Shown piece after piece: positions 34,300-39,617 of a DNA stretch of 39,617 nucleotides; position 1 is the first letter of the stretch; the number at the start of each line of letters is the position of its first letter. The notes beneath the pieces are model-generated. The model was not told the origin of the DNA. It made no database searches and saw nothing but the letters and a program-made list of their open reading frames with translations. The position numbers were made by a program, and so were the translations under genes. The stretch comes from an uncultured Alsobacter sp. (GTDB lineage Bacteria; Pseudomonadota; Alphaproteobacteria; Rhizobiales; Beijerinckiaceae), in the NCBI RefSeq assembly GCF_945952055.1, contig NZ_CAMFHB010000052.1, positions 1 to 39,617 on the forward strand. The letters are read 5' to 3'.

Positions 34300-35724
34300 T
34301 CAGCCACGCCCGATCTGCACCACGCGAAGATTGTTGGTGGTGCCCGCCTGGGCGAAGGGAATGCCCGCCACCACCACGATCGCGTCGTTGGGCCGAGCGA
34401 ACTCTTCGGAGAGGGAGCGGGCCGTCGCCATGTCCACCATCTCCTCGTAGGTGTGCACGTCGTCGGCCCACAGGCTGTGGGCGCCCCACAGGAGGCAGAG
34501 GCGGCGCGAGACGGCGAGATCGGGCGTGATGGCCAGGACCTGCACGGCCGGGCGCTTGCGCGCGATGCGCGCGGCGGTGGTGCCGCTGGACGTAAAGGCG
34601 ACGATGCAGGGCGCGTGGATCGCCTCCGCTAGGTCGGCCGCCGCGGCCGCGACGGCGTGCGGGGCGGTGACGTCCTCGCCGGGCTCGGAGGAGGCGCTGA
34701 CGATGGACCGGTAGAGCTTGTGGCCTTCGGTCGAGCGGATGATGCGATCCATCATCTCGACGGCTTCGCGCGGATACTGGCCGGACGCGGACTCCGCCGA
34801 CAGCATGACCGCGTCAGCGCCATCGTAGATGGCGGTGGCCACGTCCGAGGCCTCGGCCCTCGTGGGGGCGGGCGCCGACACCATCGAGTCCAGCATCTGG
34901 GTTGCCACGATCACGGGCTTCACCGCCTTGCGGCAAGCGCGGACCAATTCCTTCTGGCGCCCGGGCACCTGTTCGTGCGGGATCTCGACGCCCAGGTCGC
35001 CGCGCGCCACCATCACTGCGTCCGACAGGCGGATGATGTCGTCGATCTGGTCGAAGGCTGCCGGCTTCTCGATCTTGGCCACCAGGCCAGCCTTGTCGCC
35101 CACGAGCCCGCGGGCCTCGATCATGTCGCCCGGCCGCTGCACGAACGAAAGCGCCACCCAGTCGACGCCGAGTTCGAGGCCGAAGGCGAGGTCGGCGCGG
35201 TCCTTGGGCGTGAGCGGCGAGATGTCGAGCACGCAGCCGGGCACGTTGACGCCCTTGCGGTTCGAGATCGTGCCGGCGACCACCGCCTTGGCGTCGATGA
35301 AGTCCTGGCCCACGCCGGTGACGCGCACGCGCACGCGCCCGTCGTCGATGAGCAGGTCGTCGCCGGGCGACAGGGCCGCGTAGATCTCGGGATGCTTCAG
35401 CGGGATCGACATCGCGTCGCCTTCGCCGCCCTCCAGGACGAAGCGCACCGGCTCGCCCGCCGCCACCTGGATCTTGCCGTCCTTCACGGTGCCGACGCGC
35501 AGCTTGGGGCCCTGCAGGTCCATGAGGATGGCGATGGGACGGTCCACCTCCTTCTCCAGCGCGCGGATGGCGGCGTGGACCTTGGCGTGGTCTTCATGCG
35601 TGCCGTGGCTGAAGTTCAACCGGAAGGTGTCGACGCCCGCCAGGAACAGGGTCTTGAGCATCTCGGGGGACGCGCTGGCCGGTCCGACGGTGGCGACGAT
35701 CTTGGCTCGGCGGTGACGGCGCAT
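34300..35724 (-). CDS. pyk: Pyruvate kinase
   Basis: It transfers phosphate from phosphoenolpyruvate to ADP, the final step of glycolysis. It has 474 residues. The N-terminal barrel start is RAKIVATVGPASASPEMLKTLFLAGVDTFRLNFSHG. The active site has ILMDLQGPKLRVG and the catalytic-lysine signature VAKIEKPAAFDQIDDIIRLSDAVMVARGDLGVEIP. A B-domain lies between them, and MLDSMVSAPAPTRAEASDVATAIYDGADAVMLSAESASGQYP completes the barrel. The C-terminal allosteric domain ends with the motif PFAQAGTTNNLRVVQIG. The start at 35724 has GGAG nine bases upstream. It converges on mucR. Confidence 0.96.
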   Translation of the reverse strand: MRRHRRAKIVATVGPASASPEMLKTLFLAGVDTFRLNFSHGTHEDHAKVHAAIRALEKEVDRPIAILMDLQGPKLRVGTVKDGKIQVAAGEPVRFVLEGGEGDAMSIPLKHPEIYAALSPGDDLLIDDGRVRVRVTGVGQDFIDAKAVVAGTISNRKGVNVPGCVLDISPLTPKDRADLAFGLELGVDWVALSFVQRPGDMIEARGLVGDKAGLVAKIEKPAAFDQIDDIIRLSDAVMVARGDLGVEIPHEQVPGRQKELVRACRKAVKPVIVATQMLDSMVSAPAPTRAEASDVATAIYDGADAVMLSAESASGQYPREAVEMMDRIIRSTEGHKLYRSIVSASSEPGEDVTAPHAVAAAAADLAEAIHAPCIVAFTSSGTTAARIARKRPAVQVLAITPDLAVSRRLCLLWGAHSLWADDVHTYEEMVDMATARSLSEEFARPNDAIVVVAGIPFAQAGTTNNLRVVQIGRG

Positions 35725-35832
35725 GCTGGTTTGCTCCTGGTCTTCAGGCGGCGCACGATAGCTCGGATGGGCGCTTCGCGCCACGAAATCCGGCTTGAGC
35801 CAGGCCTTTGAAAAGTCTCGGGTTTGAGGCGT

Positions 35833-36504
35833 TCAGTCGCAGCGGATCATGGGAATGCGGTCGGGCATGTCGGCAATGGCCGGCTCGAATGCGCCCGTCC
35901 GCGCGTTGCGGATGAGCAGGTGGCCGGAATGGATGCCGAAATAGGCGCCGTGCAAGTGCAGCTTGCCGCGCTCCACCAGGATGCGCACGCAGGGGAAGGT
36001 CATCAGGTTTTTCAGGCTGAGCTCGACGGAGGCGAACTCGAGCTTGCGCAGATAGGTGCCGTCGTCATCGGCCGGGCGACGCCCGAGGCTCTCGGCCGCC
36101 GGGGCGATCTGCGACATCCAGCGGCCGATGAAATCGCCCGGCGACAGGGGCTCCTGCTCGTCGGCGAAGGCGCGGATGCCGCCGCAGAACATGTGGCCGA
36201 GCACCACGATGTGTTTCACGCGCAGCGCCTGCACGCCGAACTCCAGGGCCGCGCTCGTGCCGTGCTGGGAATCCCGGTCGGGTTCATAGGGCGGCACGAT
36301 GTTGGCGACGTTGCGCACCACCAGGAGCTCGCCCGGATTGGCGTCGAAGATGACTTCCGGCGAGACGCGCGAATCCACGCAGCCCACCACCATGATCTCG
36401 GGCCGTTGCCCGGCTTCCGCCAACTGCTGGTAGCGGGACTGCTCGGCATTGAAGCGCCCCTCGAGGAAGGCGCGGTAGCCATCGGTCAGCCGGTCGGGGA
36501 ACAT
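35833..36504 (-). CDS. Beta-class carbonic anhydrase
   Basis: This zinc enzyme interconverts CO2 and bicarbonate in the cytoplasm, supplying carboxylases. It has 223 residues. Zinc ligands and catalytic dyad are visible in VGCVDSRV (Cys, Asp, Arg) and in GHMFCGG (His, Cys). Other family marks are NVANIVPPYE and SAALEFGVQALRVKHIVVLGH. The start at 36504 (MFPDRLTDGYRAFLEGRF) has GAGGTG upstream; a 40-codon upstream extension has non-coding composition. It is transcribed behind pyruvate kinase, with a 108-bp gap, and divergent from the HlyU-family gene. Confidence 0.95.
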   Translation of the reverse strand: MFPDRLTDGYRAFLEGRFNAEQSRYQQLAEAGQRPEIMVVGCVDSRVSPEVIFDANPGELLVVRNVANIVPPYEPDRDSQHGTSAALEFGVQALRVKHIVVLGHMFCGGIRAFADEQEPLSPGDFIGRWMSQIAPAAESLGRRPADDDGTYLRKLEFASVELSLKNLMTFPCVRILVERGKLHLHGAYFGIHSGHLLIRNARTGAFEPAIADMPDRIPMIRCD

Positions 36505-36703
36505 GGGGCACCTCGCGAGGGAACCACGGGTTGCAAGCACGCCCCGTGCCGAGGGAGGCTTTACCGGCTTAGGCGCGGGGAATCCACCCTCACCATGGCT
36601 GGGGGTCGCTGGCCGCTCCCTCATGACTCAGGGTCGCTTGGCGCTCCCTGCGCCGACCGCTATCCTGCGGTTCGAAAACAGGGAGCCGCTTTGCGGGACG
36701 GTG

Positions 36704-37003
36704 ATGGCGTCATTCTTGAAATCGCTCTGGAGCCAGGTGACGGGGAGCGGCGGTGCCGCAGCGTCCGCGCCGGCCGAGGAGGAAGCCATCGAATACAACG
36801 GCTATCGCATCGTGGCGGCGCCGTTCGCCGACGGGGGCCAGTTCCAGACGGCGGGGCGGATCGAGAAGGAGATCGACGGCACCCTCAAGGAGCACCGATT
36901 CATTCGCGCCGAGAAGCATCCCAGCCGGGACGAGGCGGTGTCGTTCTCTGTGACCAAGGGCAAGCAGATCTGCGACCAGCAAGGCGACCGCATGTTTGCC
37001 TGA
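36704..37003 (+). CDS. HlyU family protein
   Basis: This 99-residue protein matches the small HlyU family (Pfam transcriptional activator HlyU): a short N-terminal amphipathic segment (MASFLKSLWSQVTG), then EAIEYNGYRIVAAPFADGGQFQTAGRIEKEIDGTLKEHRFIRAEKHPSRDEAVSFSVTKGKQICDQQGDRMF. Despite the name it has no obvious helix-turn-helix, and its role in alphaproteobacteria is unclear. The start at 36704 is preceded by GGGACGG. It is divergent from the carbonic anhydrase gene over 199 bp. Confidence 0.85.
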   Translation: MASFLKSLWSQVTGSGGAAASAPAEEEAIEYNGYRIVAAPFADGGQFQTAGRIEKEIDGTLKEHRFIRAEKHPSRDEAVSFSVTKGKQICDQQGDRMFA

Positions 37004-37107
37004 GCGCGTCGCGCTCCCGTTTCGCGGCGGTCGTACGCGTCCGCCGCTCGTCCGGGCGTGATGGCGAAGTCAGGCCCTTCGGCACTTGAGCCTAACAGGC
37101 ATAGCGT

Positions 37108-37180
37108 CCTCTCCCTCCCCTGCAGGGGAGGGTGGATCGCGCGAAGCGCGAGACCAGCGGGGCGGTGCCGCAGGACTTGG
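37108..37180. repeat. Intergenic repeat-like element with a 20-bp palindrome
   Basis: A perfect palindrome at 37113-37132 (CCCTCCCCTG followed by its complement) leads into GGATCGCGCGAAGCGCGAGACC, which also folds back (GCGCGAAGCGC). This look, a CCCTCCCC stem followed by a GCGCGAAGCGCGAG segment, is typical of dispersed intergenic repeats in Hyphomicrobiales. A related inverted piece (GGGGCACCCTCCC, 37195-37208) lies downstream. No gene occupies 37004-37267. Confidence 0.55.
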
Positions 37181-37267
37181 CGCCCACAAGCGAGGGGGCA
37201 CCCTCCCAGCGGCAGCCTCCGCCACGCGGCCTCGTCATTCGCCGCGGTTCCGGGCTGCCGCGGCGGG

Positions 37268-37996
37268 TCAGTTCAACCGCGCCGCCGGTTCCATCGTCGC
37301 GAGCTGTTCGAACCGGCCGAGCGACAGGAGCTGCGCGAAGATCGGCTCCAGCAGGTCGTCCGCCGTCAGGGCCGCCAACTGCTCGCCGGTGAGCTTGCGC
37401 AGGCGCGCCCGTTCCACGGTGGAGAAGCCGGTGAGCTTCATGGGATCGCCGGCCGTGGGGGTCCACTGGGCCTCCGCGGGCTCCAGGAGGTCCAGGGCTT
37501 CCAGGCGTGCGCAGAAGGCGCGGGTGGCTGCGAGCTGCTGCTCATAGGCCTGGGCGAAGGCCAGCACGTTGCGAAGATACGTCGTGTGCTGCCCGTCAGC
37601 GTCGAAGAGGCGTTCGCCGCGCCCGTCCCGATTGCAGCCGGGATAGGTCTCGTCGATGCACAGCGTCAGCGTGTCCGGCGCGGTGTTGGCGAACACGAAG
37701 GGATAGCGCCGCAGGAACGCCGGCACGTAGCGACCTCTCCAGGTGCCGCCGACGTCGAGGAACCGGTTTTCTCCGTCGCGGAAGCCCAACACGGCCACCG
37801 GGATGCGATCACCGGGACCGCCCGCGAACACGATGGGCATGTCGCCCGAGGCCTGCACGAATTCCGAGAGCATCAGCGGGACGTGGTTCGTGCCGGCCGA
37901 GAAGCCGAAATGGCCGACCTCGCGCACGGACAGTTCGCGATGCGTCTCGGCGGACACGGCGGAGATGAGATCGTAGATGAGAAGCTGCTTGGTCAT
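37268..37996 (-). CDS. SapC family protein
   Basis: The 242-residue protein matches the SapC family: MLSEFVQASGDMPIVFAGG, FRDGENRFLDVGGTWRGRYVPAFLRRYPFVFA, LCIDETYPGC and GERLFDADGQHTTYLRNVLAFAQAYEQQLAATRAFCARLEALDLLEP. The name comes from S-layer-associated loci, but most members are of unknown function. No signal peptide is seen, so it is probably cytoplasmic. It is followed at lower coordinates by the intergenic repeat and preceded by the IalB gene, with a 129-bp gap. Confidence 0.88.
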   Translation of the reverse strand: MTKQLLIYDLISAVSAETHRELSVREVGHFGFSAGTNHVPLMLSEFVQASGDMPIVFAGGPGDRIPVAVLGFRDGENRFLDVGGTWRGRYVPAFLRRYPFVFANTAPDTLTLCIDETYPGCNRDGRGERLFDADGQHTTYLRNVLAFAQAYEQQLAATRAFCARLEALDLLEPAEAQWTPTAGDPMKLTGFSTVERARLRKLTGEQLAALTADDLLEPIFAQLLSLGRFEQLATMEPAARLN

Positions 37997-38125
37997 GAAG
38001 CCGCGCCTTCCGTTTGGAGTCCTGTTTCGTCGTCGCTCCCGCCCGCACCCCGGCGAGCAGGACCACGGCCTGCGTCAGTGGCCTGCCCCGCGGGATGCCG
38101 CGGGGAAGCCTTGTCTCGACGTGCC

Positions 38126-38761
38126 TCAGCCTTTCGGCAGGTTGTCGAGCGCCTGGGCGAGCCCGCGCATGGACATGGGCAGCACCACGTCCCGCCCCGT
38201 GCCGTCCTTGTAGAGGAGGACGGCGTTGCCGGACTGTCCCCGCCAGCGCTTGAGCATGTCGTCCTTGGGCTCGGCGTCGGCGAAGCAGCCCATCGGCAGG
38301 CAGCGGCGCCAGCCCAGTTCCTGCGCGCCGGCATCCTTCTCGTCGAGCCCCATCCGCACGCTGCCCGGGAACGAGGCGTTCACCGGCAGCAGGATCGTGA
38401 GCTTGAGCGGATCCTTGGCCGACAGGCGCCCGAAGGCGATCTGCGCGACGATGGCCTGCTGGCCCTGCGCCTGGAGCGTCTGCACGATCTCGCACAGCCG
38501 CTGCGCCTGCGCGCCCTCGCCGGTGCGCGTGCAGCGCAGCACCCAGTCACCATAGGTGGCCGTGGTCACCTGCGGGTCCGCCGACACGGCGGCGGCGGCC
38601 GGGGCCGCGGGGGCTGGCGCCGGCGCGGTCTGCGCCTGGGCCGGCGTGACGGCGGCGAGAGCCGGCCACGCGCCGAGGAAGGCGAGGGCCGGGAGAATCG
38701 GCCGCGAAGCCATCCGGGTGCGCCGCGCAGGAGCTGCAATTCTCGACTGAAAAGACATCAT
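38126..38761 (-). CDS. Invasion-associated locus B (IalB) family protein
   Basis: The 211-residue precursor has a signal peptide (MASRPILPALAFLGAWPALAAVTPAQAQT, preceded by about 16 extra residues if ATG 38761 is used) and an Ala/Pro linker. The IalB domain follows: YGDWVLRCTR, RLCEIVQTL, PLKLTILLPVNASFPGSVRMGLD and WRRCLPMGCFADAE, with paired cysteines likely forming disulphides in the periplasm. The family is named after a Bartonella invasion gene but is widespread in free-living alphaproteobacteria, so it does not by itself imply pathogenicity. GGAG is about ten bases before ATG 38761; ATG 38758 and the internal MASRP are alternatives. Confidence 0.88.
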   Translation of the reverse strand: MMSFQSRIAAPARRTRMASRPILPALAFLGAWPALAAVTPAQAQTAPAPAPAAPAAAAVSADPQVTTATYGDWVLRCTRTGEGAQAQRLCEIVQTLQAQGQQAIVAQIAFGRLSAKDPLKLTILLPVNASFPGSVRMGLDEKDAGAQELGWRRCLPMGCFADAEPKDDMLKRWRGQSGNAVLLYKDGTGRDVVLPMSMRGLAQALDNLPKG

Positions 38762-39067
38762 GAAACAACGACTCCGAATGCGATGGCTCCTCATGCCGCA
38801 TGACGTCGCCGAGGTCAACGCAAGCCGAAGGGAAATGAAGGGTAGGGTTATTCTGGCGCGAAGCACTGCAACCGAAAGTTGAAAATTGCGACTACAAGGG
38901 CGTGTTGGCGGATAAAACGCGCTGTATTTCTGTCACACTTGCCGTTACATTGGCCGAAAACACTTGGGCCTCTTGGCAAACGCCTCGGGATGCGGCAATT
39001 CTGCGCCGTTTCTGAATGTGAATTTATCGCGTCGATTTTTCATCGAGTCGTTCATTCCGGGGTCCCC
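38762..39067. other. Divergent intergenic region between IalB and autotransporter genes
   Basis: These 306 bases hold no supported gene. The DNA is clearly AT-richer than average (for example TTGAAAATTGCGACTACAAG and TGAATTTATCGCGTCGATTT), as expected for promoters of the two outward-facing genes. I could not assign a -35/-10 pair confidently. Confidence 0.5.
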
Positions 39068-39617
39068 ATGCCGATTTCCGCGTCCGTGAAGTCTCGCCGT
39101 TCCCTCGTCCGGCGGGTGTTGATGGGGTCGACTGCACTGGTGGGCTTCAGGAGGGCGGCGGCGGTCGGCGGCATGGCGGCCGGGATGGCGCTGTGGGCAG
39201 CTGGCCCGGCGGCAGGGCAAGTCCTTGATCTGATGGGTCAAAGCCAAACCATTACGGACTTCGGTGCCAATACGACAGTCAAGAACGACGGCCCGGGCGC
39301 TGCGATTTTGACCGTGGATGTACCGCTGGGCAACCTCACGTTCGGCGGCAGCATCGAGGATGGAACAGCAACGACAAGCCTCACCAAAATTGGAGGAGGA
39401 ATTCTTACGCTTGACGGGGTTAATACGTATTCTGGCGTGACGACGATTGATAATGGAGAAATTGTACTTGGTATCGGTGGAAAGATTGAGCGTTCAGCTA
39501 TCTCGCTTTCCATCGGCGCGACGCTGAACGCCTCGTCGGGCAACAAGTCGATCGTTTCGCTAGAAGGCGCCGGCGGCACGGTGACCATCGGGACCAGCAC
39601 ACTGACCCTGACGGGCG
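39068..39617 (+). CDS. Autotransporter-type outer-membrane protein, N-terminal part (3' end outside window)
   Basis: The frame opens at ATG 39068 and is still open at the window edge (183 codons). The N-terminus is long and basic (KSRRSLVRRVLM) before a hydrophobic stretch (LVGFRRAAAVGGMAAGMALWAAG), resembling an extended signal peptide with cleavage near PAAGQ. The passenger shows autotransporter-associated beta-strand repeats: LTKIGGGILTLDGVNTYSGVTTIDNGEIVLG, matching the known LTKxGxGTLTLxGxNTYxGxTTI pattern. GGGG eight bases upstream could serve as ribosome site. The part from about 39340 to 39510 is conspicuously AT-richer than surrounding genes. The C-terminal beta-barrel must lie beyond the window. 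Confidence 0.85.
   Translation, partial: MPISASVKSRRSLVRRVLMGSTALVGFRRAAAVGGMAAGMALWAAGPAAGQVLDLMGQSQTITDFGANTTVKNDGPGAAILTVDVPLGNLTFGGSIEDGTATTSLTKIGGGILTLDGVNTYSGVTTIDNGEIVLGIGGKIERSAISLSIGATLNASSGNKSIVSLEGAGGTVTIGTSTLTLTG

Noticed and set aside
37002-37022. GAGCGC-GTC-GCGCTC hairpin overlapping the stop of the HlyU-family gene
   Set aside because: The stem is short and followed by CCGTTTC rather than a T-run, so termination cannot be supported.

Overview
The window looks like chromosomal DNA from a GC-rich alphaproteobacterium of the order Hyphomicrobiales (Rhizobiales). The evidence is a circularly permuted two-piece tmRNA gene, an alphaproteobacterial-type SspB, a Ros/MucR zinc-finger regulator, an IalB-family protein, a thyA / dihydrofolate reductase / hflKC / Do-protease gene order, and an acyl-CoA dehydrogenase with the long N-terminal extension of methylsuccinyl-CoA dehydrogenase, which points to an ethylmalonyl-CoA pathway. 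I cannot name the genus from the sequence alone. Most of the region is ordinary housekeeping DNA. I found no CRISPR array, no intact transposase, no integrase and no prophage genes.

Layout. 1-0.46 kb: C-terminus of a gene coding a charged helix built from 36-bp tandem repeats. 0.48-1.9 kb (minus): ssrA, then sspB, a DUF4169 gene and a ribbon-helix-helix gene. The tmRNA tag therefore sits directly upstream of the adaptor that delivers tagged proteins to ClpXP. 2.1-8.0 kb (plus): thymidylate synthase, a GNAT acetyltransferase, dihydrofolate reductase, HflK, HflC, a DUF2065 protein and a Do/HtrA protease (folate/dTMP synthesis followed by membrane proteostasis). 8.1-9.9 kb: serB and miaA, divergent. 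10.2-12.55 kb: a chemoreceptor.

12.6-19.2 kb: the branched-chain amino acid block. A leader peptide and attenuator precede ilvB (acetolactate synthase large subunit). An Asp/Glu racemase family gene, a GST, the small subunit gene, a MazEF toxin-antitoxin pair, a second GST and ilvC follow. 19.3-23.1 kb: a YihY/BrkB membrane protein, an EamA transporter and the methylsuccinyl-CoA dehydrogenase candidate. 23.2-26.2 kb: a palindromic intergenic repeat and a three-gene ABC importer of the NitT/TauT type. 26.3-30.6 kb: a degenerate receiver domain (minus), pyridoxal kinase, an endonuclease/exonuclease/phosphatase family protein, PhzF and a NUDIX-like protein.

30.65-33.7 kb is the most accessory-looking stretch: a small lipoprotein, tRNA-Lys(CTT), an AraC-type regulator remnant, a class C beta-lactamase with a Tat-like leader, and a gene-poor 0.7 kb. 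33.7-37.0 kb: MucR, pyruvate kinase, a beta-carbonic anhydrase and an HlyU-family protein. 37.1-39.6 kb: a second intergenic repeat, SapC, IalB and the start of an autotransporter that runs off the window.

The points most worth following up are the ssrA-sspB linkage, the ilvB attenuator, MazEF placed between ilv genes, a receiver domain lacking its phosphorylation chemistry, and a MucR protein with an incomplete zinc site. I did not find convincing evidence of a wholly new multi-gene system.
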